DNA of 64,000 nucleotides, from contig OX419759.1 of assembly GCA_948567375.1 (NCBI GenBank), positions 12,926,744-12,990,743 on the forward strand, given 5' to 3'. Below the pieces are notes generated by a model that saw only the letters and a list, made by a program, of their open reading frames with translations, did not search any database and had not been told where the DNA came from. The position numbers were made by a program, and so were the translations under genes. Positions 36,612-48,400 of the stretch are shown here, piece by piece. The stretch is from Lunularia cruciata (Eukaryota > Streptophyta > Marchantiopsida > Lunulariales > Lunulariaceae). Numbering within the stretch: position 1 is the stretch's first letter; every line of letters starts with the position of its first letter.

Positions 36612-37990
36612 TCACAAGTGTTCAAATACAAATTGACACAAACATAATAATTTTTTTGATGCATACGATATGATGGCACTCCAAAATTCTGCAAGGATGA
36701 CTGGATGCAGACCATACATTAAGAAATAGAGTGTTTGCTTTGTAGTGGTCTTTTCCATTGTTTGGTAAGCCCACAAAGCTGTTGGTAACTTTGTATCTGA
36801 ATCATAAGCATAATTCATGATTAATTTATAAAAAAATTTATAGAGTAGACTATTAGCTTTATTTGTTAACCCATTTTCCTTTGGATTGTAAGGAGTGGTC
36901 TTCTTGTCCTTAATCTAAAAATATTTTGTTTATGCTTCTACTAAGGAGTTAAGAAATGAAGGCCTTTGTCATTGACTAGTTCCAATGCGCATCACTATCT
37001 TGAGATGATTTTGCAAAAGAAAAATTCCACAATTGTTTTTGCATCATCTCTTCTAGTTGCTTCAACCTCTACCATCTTTGTAGCTTAATCAATATAGACT
37101 AAAATGAACCATTTCCTCGTATACTTGGTGATGAGCTGAATAATCCTACAAAATGAATAGCCCACTTTTCAAATGAGGCCAATGGCAAGATTGGTCAGAG
37201 TGGTCCTAGAGTGGTTGATGTGGGTTTCTTTGTATGTTGACAAGCATCACATCACTTAATATACACTAGAGTATCCTTACATATTGTTGGGCACCACTAT
37301 CTGGTTGACAAAATCATTTTCACCATATATTTAGAGCATCATGCACTCTTCAGGCCTTTGAGTGTAGAGACTTGATTAATCCACCTACTTTGTATGCTTC
37401 TATACACCTACGTCACATCTCATTTCTCCCATCTTAAATAGAATATTGTGTTTAAGTTGATATATACCCATCTTCCAAGTGAAAACTTCTCTATAATCCA
37501 AGTCCAATTCAAGACATTCACATGTATGCAAAGAATGGTACTTTGTTGCATTCAAGTACTTTGAGTTACCATTAAATGATATAATTATTCATCAAGGAAT
37601 CAATCATTAATGTCCTAATCCTATTCTTGAGTTTCTACATTTGCATGAAAAACTCCTTTCCTCACTTGCATTGTGTATGTATATTCTTGCAATAATAGAA
37701 TCCAACGTGCAATGTGTCTTGACAAATTGCACTTCTTTACAAAGTGTTACAATGCATAATGATTCACATGGAAAAGAAACTCATATCTAAACTAGTAGTC
37801 TTGAAACTTCTTGCATGCATAGACCATTCCAAGTGCTTCCCTTTCTATGTTGGTATAATTCTTCTCTACTATAGATAATTGTCTAATGTCTAAGACCAAT
37901 TTGCCAAGCATGAGGGTAGTTGTTGGGCTGTGGATGTGAGAGGCTAAATCCTTGGAAATCTCAAGGTCAAACAAGAAGTTAAACAAGCCC
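36612..37990 (-). pseudogene. Ty3/gypsy RNase H - integrase relic, non-chromoviral
   Basis: Reading leftward from 37990: RNase H with SIVEKNYTNIEREALGMVYA (37792-37986), then degenerate zinc-binding and core integrase in broken frames, then the integrase distal block KLPTALWAYQTMEKTT...YFLMYGLHPVIPAE-like at 36612-36818. The ALWAYxT phrase is typical of Tat/Athila-type and related gypsy integrases. Both ends are cut; on the right the next feature is the 5' LTR of the LTR-B element. Confidence 0.7.
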
Positions 37991-38142
37991 TAAAACATAG
38001 GGTAGTTCTTCTTTTTCTTGTCCTTCTTACAACTCCTATGGCTATGGATGAAGTATCCACATATACATGAATTGTAACAATATGGAGTTTAGCAATGAAG
38101 TTAGTTAGGGCTAACAAAGTAATAAATAGGCCAAATTAGCCT

Positions 38143-38157
38143 AGAATATTCTAGAAA
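38143..38157 (+). promoter_or_regulatory. Three-unit heat-shock element in LTR-B U3
   Basis: aGAAt, aTTCt and aGAAa follow each other without a gap, matching the minimal nGAAnnTTCnnGAAn site. Two-unit sites follow at 38164-38173, 38176-38185, and several times up to about 38370. The equivalent region of the copy at 17763-18172 has the five-unit array. Confidence 0.6.
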
Positions 38158-38387
38158 TGTCTAAGAAGTTTCTAGGGAAGCTTCTCGACTAACTTAGCTT
38201 GCACCCCAAGTAGATAGCTTCTAGAAGGAAACTCCTAGAAGCTTCCAACTAGCTTAGCTTGCATGCCAAGTAGATGACTTCTAGAAGGAAGCTTCTTGAG
38301 AAGCTTCTAGGTTAACTTGGCTTGCACTCCAAGAAAGCGGCTTGAGGAAGCTTCTTGAGAAGCTTCTCAAGAGCTTTATATGCTCCC

Positions 38388-38395
38388 TATAAATA
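38388..38395 (+). promoter_or_regulatory. TATA box of LTR-B
   Basis: TATAAATA lies about 110 bp before the LTR end, in the position expected for the U3/R border. It is conserved in the copies at 17763-18172, 49976-50329 and 54935-55190 (ctataaatacc or tatttatag). Confidence 0.7.
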
Positions 38396-38500
38396 CCAAA
38401 GCCATAGCTCATGCTAGGCATTTGGAGTTTTCACATACTCAAGTGTCCCAATGTGATCTTCCATTCTCCTATTTCTCTCCTTGATCGTGGTTTTTTACAT

Positions 38501-38512
38501 TGGTATTAGAGC
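38501..38512 (+). other. Primer-binding site (tRNA-iMet type)
   Basis: TGGTATTAGAGC directly follows the LTR. It differs by one base from TGGTATCAGAGC, the usual plant primer-binding site complementary to initiator tRNA-Met. Confidence 0.8.
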
Positions 38513-38521
38513 AAAAATAGG

Positions 38522-40436
38522 ATGGATAGAATTTATGGACCACCAAATCCATTTTTTCCAAACCATTGGGATTTTTGTGTCCGAGTACTACCCAACCATA
38601 GTTTCACACATTTCATCATCTCATGCTTAGGACAAGACTTTTTGAATATTATCACCTTGTTTGAGGAACCCTTGGTACTTCCAGTTGTAACTTATGTAGA
38701 ATTATAGAATAGAATATAGAATGTAAAATAGAACTTATGTAGAAGGATGTGCTGCATCTATGTGTTAATAATAAGATAGGTTGGGAGTGGTATGATAGAG
38801 AGGTAACCATGGTGGTAATTTTTGAGGTTATCATTGCTATGCAGTAACAAATTGAGCACCTTACTTGATTGTTGGATGAACAAGATCATCAATGACAAGA
38901 ACTTGTAGAGAGAGTACCAATTTGAGAAGGAAAAGACCAAATCCTATTTCCAAAACCCAAAGTTTTTGAAGGTAAGAATCTCTCAAAGTAGTGGAGAATT
39001 TTGTGTTTGATTGTGACTGTTATTTTGAAGCTACCAATCTTCAAGATGAACGGAAATAGATTCTCTTAGCTTTTAGCCAATTGGATGGAGTACCAAAGCT
39101 ATGGTGGTGATTCTGAGTAGAGCAAGCTAAATGGCAAATTGTTGCACCAATCTTGACATTAGCAGAATATGTGTGTAATATTAGGTCAATTCCAAGCTAT
39201 GAATGCCATACAAGTTGCACGAGATAGGTTGGTAGAGTTGAAGCAGATTTGCTCTATAAGAAGTTACATCACATAATTCTAAAACACCATCATGCAAATT
39301 CAAGACATACTAGAAGGTGAAGCTTTGGATTAGTTTGTGAGGGGCTTAAAGTCACAAACCAAATTAGAGGTAACTATGCAAGAGCCACAAAACTTGGAGG
39401 AAGCCATGCGGTTGGCCAAACACTTTGATTCCTTGGTTGCAACAACTTGGTCTTGACCTCGATCTCCACAAAACCTACCAATACACTACACATGGGTGGC
39501 GGAGCTGGCACCAATGGAGATTGATGCTATTCAATAGAAACCACTTGGCATTACAAATAGAGAAAAATTGCAACAAAACGGTGGTTGTTTCTATTATCGC
39601 CAAATTGGACATCACATCATTGAATTTCCACCTAAGAATGGGTGACCTTGACAAGTTGCCTAGATGGAATTTGTAGAGTAGAATGATCAAGGAAATAAAG
39701 AATCCCAATAGGAGATTTTGAGTTGCCTACTAAGTTCCAATGGGATTGAAGGCTTGACCTATGCAAGTTTGCTCCACTTGCAAGGTATGATATCTGATCC
39801 TAGTTGTAAGTTTTTGGTTGATTCTGGAAGTTCAAAAAATTGCTTGTCTATGCAATTAGCAAAGGAATATGTATTCCTATCAAGCTAGTAATTGGAAGTA
39901 GATTGATTATGGCGGAAAGCAAAAAGGGTTTTGCATTTTGTACCTTGCATCTTGTTACCTTCAAGATTAGGGAAGAGTATTTGGAGTGTATGAGGTTTGT
40001 AGTGGTACCTTTACACTATGATGTCATTCTAGGTCTACTTTAGCTTGAACATCATAAAGTTCAATTTGATTGGACCTGATAATAAATTCAAGTACAACAC
40101 CAAGGTAGGAATTTCTAATTAGATTGTTTGACACCTTTGCGTAAGACACCTAAGAGTAGTTAGTCCCAAGATGGGAAATTTGTCAAGAAAGCAGCCATAG
40201 AGTAAGCTTCAAAGGGAGATAAGTTCCAAGATGGGAAATTTTTCAAGAAAACAGCCATATAGCAAGCTTTGAAGGAAGATAAGTCCCAAGATGAGAAGTT
40301 TGTCAAGAAAGTAGCCATAGAGCAAGCTTTTAAGGAAGATAAGTCCCTAGATGGGAAGTTTATTGGTTAAGCAACTGTAGAGCAAGCTTTGGAGAGAGAT
40401 CAGTCTATTTTTGCAATGTGGATCAAGCTGATCTTT
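38522..40436 (+). pseudogene. LTR-B chromovirus gag-protease, first copy
   Basis: It opens shortly after the primer-binding site with MDRIYGPPNPFFPNHW. The gag core near 38945-39400 and a retropepsin region (about 39780-40080, with LHYDVILGLL) follow. The active-site region reads FLVDSGSSKNCLSMQLAKE-like across a frame change. Next comes a protease-RT linker made of four 20-residue repeats (40161-40400). Stops and frameshifts inactivate it. Instead of RT, the sequence runs into a second primer-site-plus-gag copy at 40437. Confidence 0.7.
40161..40400 (+). repeat. 60-bp tandem repeat, 4 copies, coding a 20-residue unit
   Basis: The period is exactly 60 bp. The unit translates as KSQDEKFVKKVAIEQAFKED with small changes. 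The equivalent linker has only one unit in the relic at 23860-25780 and in the second gag copy (about 42010-42090), so the array expanded here. One unit has a stop (tattggttaa at 40371-40380). Confidence 0.9.
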
Positions 40437-42115
40437 TATATTGGTATCAAGGTAGGAATGTGATGGATGGAATTTATGGACAACCAAATCCGTTTCTCTC
40501 AAACCATTGGTATTTTGGTATCCATGTACTACCAAAGCATCATTTCACACTTTGAGTAATTTGTTTGAATGCAATCATCTTGTCCAATAAACCATTGATC
40601 CTTTTGATTGTAACTAACAAGAAGCGGTGGACATATTGCATCTATGTGTTAACTTAGATAATTGCAAATGATAGAGTAGTAGTTATGGCGGTAATACCTA
40701 AAGTTATCATGGTTATATAGCAATAAATTGAGCACCTTACTTGATTGTTGGAAGAGAGAGATAGTGAAAATCAACAACAAGAGCATGTAGAGAGATTATT
40801 GTTTTAAGAAGTAGAAGATTTAATTGAATTTCCAAGGCCAAAGGTATTTGATAACAAGAAATTTTTGGGTGCAAGGGAGACTTTTGTGTTTGATTGCAAA
40901 TATTATTTTGAAGCCACAAATCTTTTGAATGAATGGAGGTAGATTCTCTTGGCTTTGAGCCAATTAGATGAAGTGGGTAAGCTATGGTGGTGATTTTGAG
41001 TGAAGCAAGCTCAATAGCAATTTTTTGCTCCAATCTTGACATAGAAATAATTCAAATAATAAAGAGATTCCAAAAATTGAATGCTACACAAGATAGATTG
41101 GCAAAATTGAAACAGATTGTTTCTGTGAGGAGTTAAATCATATAATTCCAAAACACCACAATGAAAATTTTAGAGATATAGAAATTGAAGCTCTAGATCA
41201 ATTTTTGAGGGGTTTTAAATCATGCACTACACCAATTAGAAGCAACCATGCACAAGCCCAAATACTTGGAAGAAGCCATGTAGTTGGCCAAGCACTTTGA
41301 TTCATATAGTTGAAACAACAAGGTCTCAACCTAGACCTTCATAGAACCTACAAACAAACCACACATGGGTGGAAGAGCTAGCACTATTGGAGATTATACA
41401 ATGCAAGGAAGACCAATACGATAACAACAAATTGGTGGTTACTCTTATTGTTACCAAATTGGACAATGTATTGCCAAACATCCAACTAGGAATAAATAAC
41501 CCCAACCAATGGCCCAAATGAAATTTGAGGAGCGTGATGATTAGGGAAATGAAGAGTCCCAATAGGCGATATTGAACCACTTACTAAGAACCTAATTAGT
41601 TCCAATGGGATTGAATGCTTGACCTGTGTAAGTTAGATTCACTTGCAAGGTATGATATTTTATTGTGGTTATAGGATTTTGGTTGATTTAAAGAGTTTAG
41701 AAAATTGAATGTCTATGCAATTAGCAAAAGAATTATGTATGCTAATCAGACCAAATTGGGTAGCACATTGATGATGAATGATGGTAAAAAGAATTCTACA
41801 TTTTGCACTTCTCACCCTATTGTATCCAAGATTGGAATTAAGTATTTATAGTGTATGAGATTTCTAGTAGCTCATCTACAATACAATACTATTTTAGGTC
41901 TTCCTTGGCTTGAAGACCATAATGTTCAGGTTTATTGGTCTCAACAACAAATTCAAGTACAACACTAAGGTAAGAATTACCGATTAGGTTGATTGGAATC
42001 TTTGAGTAAGCCACCTAAAAAAGATAGTTCCATGACAAGAAATTATCAATATAGCAAATATAGCAACTATAGAGCAAGCTTTGGAGAAAGATATCCTTGT
42101 TTTTTTGTAATGTCG
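40437..42115 (+). pseudogene. Second gag-protease copy with its own primer-binding-site remnant
   Basis: ttggtatcaaggtagg at 40439 followed by a start equivalent to that at 38522 (GIYGQPNPFLSNHWYFG-like) repeats the 38500 region without the LTR. The gag core near 40860-41300 and the protease region near 41640-41960 repeat the first copy at an offset of about 1.9 kb. It is degenerate, with many stops. It shows a large tandem duplication, or a recombination between two elements just after the LTR. Confidence 0.7.
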
Positions 42116-42750
42116 ATCAAACCTATTGCACAAGTGCAGGCTTGAAATGGCTTTATGATTTCCACTCACTAGTGCTAGAGGGAGAAGAGGGCTTTGACAT
42201 TTTTTGCCCGTAGGTCTGATGCTTTTGAAGTTGGTATTCAATGGCCAAGATATGCATTTGTACTCAATAATTTTTTAATAACCAAAAAATTAGAATTGTA
42301 TATAGTTCCTCCTTGGTCTGATGTTCTTACACACCATTAGGCACCCAGTTGATAGATGCTTGGTTATAGGTTGCCTAAGATTAAGATCAAAATGCACCAT
42401 ATCCATATGCTGAAATATAGTGGAGCAGGTGGCCCCAAAATCTCCATAGTAAACTCTAGCAGCAATTGAATCAATGGGCTAGAAGCTCTTCACGTGGTGC
42501 TTAACCAAAAACAAATTTCCTTATGTAGGGAGCACCACAAGGCAATGCATGCTAGGAATATAGTTTGCAAGATATGGATGTATCTTGGGCTTTGAACTCA
42601 AACCCAAGAAGAGGGTAGGCCTATGACTCTCAATGATTAAGCTCTACAACAAAAAAGATTGGGGTTGGGAGCCATTTGAGCAGTAATGTTCACATATGGG
42701 TCTATGAGAAGGGTTGGAGACAGAATGAGCCCCATTCCCTAGAATTTGAT
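42116..42750. other. Insertion of unknown origin between protease and RT
   Basis: In the relic at 25240-25300 the linker runs directly from 'gtggatcaagttgatt' to 'gttgatcagatagttcaagag'. Here the matching ends (gtcgatcaaac near 42111, and gattgatcaaattgttt near 42777) are separated by over 600 bp of sequence with no visible coding motif or terminal repeats. Confidence 0.45.
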
Positions 42751-45410
42751 AAGGGTAAGAAGCCTCATCAAGAAGTGATTGATCAAATTGTTTAAGAGTT
42801 TTCATATATGTTTTTAGATGATTTTTCAATGGATTACTCTCTAATTGAGGTATGCCATTCAAGATCAAGCTATTATTAGGTAGCACTCCAATAAGTAGAC
42901 TAATCTATCTGCTCTTGTTGAAGGAGTTAGAGGAGCTTCAAACAACACTTCTTCAATTGTTGGAGGAGGATTTCATATGATATAGTACATCTCTTTGGGG
43001 AGCACTTGTACTATTTGTACCAAAGAAGGATGGAGGATTTCACTTATGTGTTAACTATTATGGTCTAAATAAATAAACAATGAAGAATGCATATCCATTG
43101 CCTCAAATTTATGAATTGTTGGATCAAATGAGTGAAGCTTGATACTTCTCAAAGTTGGATCTTTGAAGCAACTATTGGCAAATTACAATTGTTGGAGAAG
43201 ATATACAAAAGAGTACCTTTCATACAAAGTATGGGCATTTTAATTCTATCTTTTGTGATCATTAATGTTCCAACAATCTTCCTGAATCAAATGCATTGTG
43301 TGTTAAATGGGGTATTGGATCAAAATTTGTAGTGTTCTTGGGTTCCATTTTGATTTACAATAAGATAGAGGTAGAACAAGAGAACCACATCCAAGAAATC
43401 TTGAGAATTCTATGCCAATGAAATTTCTACTACAAGAAGTCCAAGTGCACCTTTTGGCAAAAGGAAGTTACCTTCTTGGGCCATAAGATTTAATCAGATG
43501 GGATGAAGATGGAAGAGAAGAAAATCAAGACCATTACCAATTGACCTACTCCTAAGCATGTTGTGGAAGTTTAGTGATTCAATGGATTGGCAAGTTTTTA
43601 TTGATAATTCATCCATTTTTTTGCCCATGTGGTTGCATTGTTAATTGATCTGTTGGGAAAGACAATAATCTTCAAATGGTATACCAAGCAAGAAGAGACA
43701 TTCAAGAAGCTTAAGGATATTGTGTCTTTGTGACCCATCCTCTAACCATATGATCCACAACTACCTTGTGTGGTTGATTTGATTTTTCCAAGTTTACAAT
43801 TGGATTTGTTTCCAACAAGCATTCTTGAATAGATTGCATCCAATAGCCTTTGAATCTTGATGACTAAATGCAACAAAAAGGAGTTATTCTACTCAAGATC
43901 AAGAAAAAATTGGCAGTGGTGTATGCATAAAGGTATGGAGCCATGATCTCTTGATGAAATAGATATTATGTGGACTGATCACAACCCCTTGTTGCAAACC
44001 TCACATTTGAAGCACATGAAGAGTTGAAATCATTGAAAGGAAGAGCAACTATAATTATTTGACATCAAGCTTGAATACAAACTAGGAAAGTTCCATGTCA
44101 TTCCCAATGCCTTGTCCCAACAATATGATTTGAAGACTCTTCTTACATCTCTCATAACAACAACAATTACAACAATGTCAATTGATTCAAAAGTCCAAAT
44201 TTGGTTTAGGACTGCTATACAAGTCAACTTCTTTCAATGGGTAGTTCTCTTCATATTGCAACACATGACAAGGACTACAACACCTTCTCCTTCAAGTACG
44301 CCCTTCTATGTTCTAGAATCAGATCTATGTTTAAACCAAGGGTGATCTATAACTTGTACGGCTTCAAGAGGCCTATGACTTACCAATCATTGGTCACATG
44401 GATGTAGACAAGACCTTGAGTAGCCTATAACATCAATGGTGGTGGCCCAATTTGGTGCAAGAGGTTCTAGATTTTGTTTGATTTATGAGAGATGCCAACA
44501 TAACAACTCCAATAACCAAAATCTTGAGTGGACTCCTTCAACCACTACTAATCCTATCTGACCGTTGGGAACATATAAGCTTAGTCCTCATCACATGCTT
44601 GCCAATGAAAAACCACGGCCATACATCCATCAAAGTATTTGTTGATAAGCTTAGCAAGCATATTTATTTTGCACCTACCATGAATACAATTAATAATCCA
44701 ATGTTTGCTAAGATCTACTTTGACACTACCTTCAAGCATCATGAGATGCCAAGGGTTCTCATCTCTTATCATGATCCTTACTTTATTGGTAAATTTTAGC
44801 AGGCACTTTTTAAACTCTTTGGCACCAAACTTGCATTGTCTATAGCCTATCATCCTCAAATTGATGGATAAATAAAATAAGAAAATCACACTTTGGGAGA
44901 TAAACTACATGCTTTTGTCAACATTCACCATACTAATTGGGATACTTGTCTTGTGGTCTGCCACATTTCCCTATAATCATTCCAAGTAGGCAACTCTTGG
45001 TTTTCCTCCCTCCTTCCTAAATCATGTGCAAGATCCATTTGTTTTAGATTCTCTTCTTTCTCATCCACATCTCAAGTTTTGCATACTTCTACCTTCTTGT
45101 CAAGTTTTGCATACTTCTACCTTCTTGTCTATGTGATCTAGATCCCAACACCAAGCCAAGTCTTATCTCCTTGTTGCTCAAAATTGGCAAAAGAAATATG
45201 TTGATAAGCATCAATGTGATCTCACCTTCCAACTAGGTGCTAAGGTCATGCCTTCTTGTATTAACTTTCCTCTCAAGCTTGATATCCAAGTTCATAAACT
45301 TGCTCCTAATTGAATAGGTCCATTGAGATTACTTAGATTATTTCTCATGTTACTTACCAACTTGCTTTTCCTGGTCATATGTGAATCCATCCTATCTTCC
45401 ATGAATATCT
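42751..45410 (+). pseudogene. LTR-B chromovirus RT - RNase H - integrase, broken
   Basis: RT begins near 42780 (FSYMFLDDFSMD) and continues in changing frames to about 43700. RNase H lies at about 43730-44100. An integrase zinc-binding remnant is at about 44370-44480. The integrase core at 44485-44799 contains KVFVDKLSKHIYFAPTM and FKHHEMPRVLISYHDPYFIG (second catalytic Asp retained as YHD). The distal part with AYHPQIDG lies near 44845, and the C-terminal DxTFQLG-type block near 45220. The chromodomain and 3' LTR are missing, because a different element begins about 45420. Confidence 0.75.
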
Positions 45411-45419
45411 TTGTTGAGA

Positions 45420-48400
45420 GAGCAAAGAGAAGAAAGATTTCATAGATAGAACATGCAACTAGAAGAAAAAGAATATCAAACCACTCAATTACCAAAAAGA
45501 ACAATTGGAGAAAGAGACATTAGATTTAAAACTTCTTCATTATGTGCAAGGTGCCCTACAATAATAAGAAAGGGCAAAACAAGAATTTGGGTTGAGAAAC
45601 CTTTTCACACCACCTCATCCTAAGGGGAAGTAAAACTTGAGTGGACAAAAATATGCAATGCAAGATAGTACCTTGACTTTGCACAAGACTAAAAGGGAAC
45701 CAAGTACCTAAGAGACTTGGTCCTTGATAAGACAGCCCAAAATTTCATTGAGGAATGTCAATGTATGTTGCATAACAGTCCACAATTGGTCCGGGGAGAT
45801 CTTGAAGACCAATATGATATTGACATTCCCAACCAGAACCAACCTAAGGAGGAAGTCTTCTCCCAAGTACCACAATTTCACTTGATACCTTGGGATGCAT
45901 GGCCTAAACCAAAATTACCTCACGTTGAGGTTGAATCCAGGGAACCTAGCTCCTTTTCTTAGCCAAATCTCAACTCAAATTGTTAACATGTTGTCAATCC
46001 CACTCACACACCAAGCGTATCAGAAGTATAAGGTGACAAACCAAGATGATCATCCCAATGAATTCATGAGGATTTTGAGTCAATATCTATTTCCAATAAG
46101 GAATAAGATTCCCTAGACTGATTACACTTCTTCTTGAGGCTTCTTCAAAAGAAAGCTCAGACCAGGTATACCCATGTTACCCCAAATGGGTTGAAACCAA
46201 CAAATTGGAGAGAATTATGGGAGAAATTTTGGATTGAATTTGGAAAATTTCTTATGATACAAGATTCTTTGCTACACAATGATTTGGATAGAGGAAAACA
46301 TGAGAAAATTTGGGACTATGCCAAAAATTGCATGGGCCTACTTAATTGAGTATCCAAACAAGTGGGGATGGTGGGTTACTCTAACGCACAAGCAATTGTC
46401 TGGTTGCTTGAAGGATTATCACTCAAAATTTGGATCTTTGCATGCAAAAAAAATATAAACTCACTTGAGAATGTTTGAAGCACATGGTATGTTACAAGGT
46501 GGTACATTTCAAGCAACCAGTAGAATAAAGACAAATAGGGAACCAAGAGGTGGAAGAACCCAATTCCAAATAACCTCCTCTTCATCCTTGGATAATACAT
46601 CCTCATCTAGCTCCATGTCATCTTCCAAATAAGATAGCAAGAAGGAGAAGAAATCTCAAGGTCTATCCTAAAAAAAGACATTTCATACCCTGCCAAAACA
46701 AACTCATAAAATCAATGCTAAAATAAATTCCTTTATTCCTTAATCAAGGATTTTTAGATTCATATGGTGAGGTAAAAGAGTGCAAGAAACTTCCATTATT
46801 TTCAAGACAAAATATTTGGTGTACTTTGTGTTTAATTCAAGGGCATGCTAATATTGAATGCATAGCCAATTGGTCTATGTATCCTGTATAGCAAATAGAT
46901 TGGGTGCCCAATTATGACCAAAATCAATATTTGGAGCCAATGAATGAGATGGTGTATGAAACCCAAGAAGTGCAAGCTCTACCTAATTCTGCATTTCAAA
47001 TGCAGTGCTATAGACAGTGGGACTACACAAATAACATTCTATAGTAGAAGAATAGGATGCCAACATAGAATATACACCAAAATGTCATGTTAGGTGCATG
47101 TTACAATTGTGGATCTTTGGATCATTGTGCACCTAACTATTTTGAACCTTAGCACCAAATTGGGTATGTTTTATTGTTTGGAAACCAAAAGGATTGGTTC
47201 ATGTTGCAAAGTAGTGCCCATAGCTACCAAACCCAAAACCTCCTATGTGGTATGTAAATGTTCCACCAAAATGTCTTCCACAGTAGACCAGAGTGGAAAC
47301 AATGATAAATTGCATAACCTTAGAGGACGCAAAATCAATTGAGCCAAAATGTAACTAAGAAGAGGAGTGGCCTGACGTTGAAGTGGAAACTTGCTCCACA
47401 AATAAGAAATGGGAGCCAAATGATATAAGTACCATATCATCATCCTTGTAAAAAGCAAAGTAACTCATGCCAAAGTCTATTCTCTCCGCAAAAGAGGAAA
47501 AGATTTAGGGAAAAGCTAAGGCAAAAGCACACCAAAAGGAAGTGCAAGAAGCAATGAAGCATGGACAAGAATTTCATATACTAGAACATTGAATCCAGTA
47601 TTCAAAATAGATATCAAAAGTGGAAGAGAATCCAATATTCAAAATAGACATCAAAAGTGAGGTCAAGGGACTCATTCAAGCTAAGGTACAAAAATCCGGC
47701 TCATATCATAAGGAGGAAGAAGATTGAAAAGGTAATGAAGTACCTCCAATTGCTATACTAAAGAGTGGAATGAAAGGCAAAACAAAGGATACTCTGAATT
47801 GGACACTCAAGCTCACTACAAACAAGAAGAGTGTCAAATTCATTGGAGTACCTCAATATGACATTGTAGCCAACCTATCGTCTACAAAGGCAAATGTTTC
47901 ATTTAAACAATTAAGAGAGGACAAAAAGTTGTCTAAGAAATAGGCCGTGGCCCTAAAAAGGGTAAGAAAAATGTTGAAGAAAGAATTACTAGTGATCTAT
48001 TGAATTGAGTAGGAGGACTTAATGATCCTTGAAGTAGATGCATAGATTATTGGATGTATGATTACCTCAATACCCATTGATTCAGATTTAGGAGTAAATG
48101 TTATGATGGAGGATATAGCTTGATTAAGATATCATACATTTGAGCCAACTCCTTGAATTCTAAAATTTGTGGATCAGTTTAGATGTCAAACCTTGGAATT
48201 GCTATCAAATGTTGTTACCATCATTGGAAGAGTGCCTTTCAGGATGAATTACATCATACTTTGACCAATAACCAAGATAGGGTATCCCTTGTTAATTGGT
48301 CAATCATTTTTATACAATGCCAAGGTAGTAGTAGACTTGCACCAACATAAACTAAAGTTCAAAGATTTTGGATCCAAGGACAACAGTCTAATGACTGTCA

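Larger units (their letters stand above)
38073..38499 (+). mobile_element. LTR-B, 5' LTR of a plus-strand chromovirus
   Basis: It begins tgtaacaatatggag and ends ttttttaca, and is directly followed by a primer-binding site. It contains TATAAATA at 38388-38395 and a U3 with many GAAgcTTC palindromes and a three-unit nGAAn/nTTCn array at 38143-38157. At 427 bp it is the longest LTR-B copy in the window. Confidence 0.85.
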
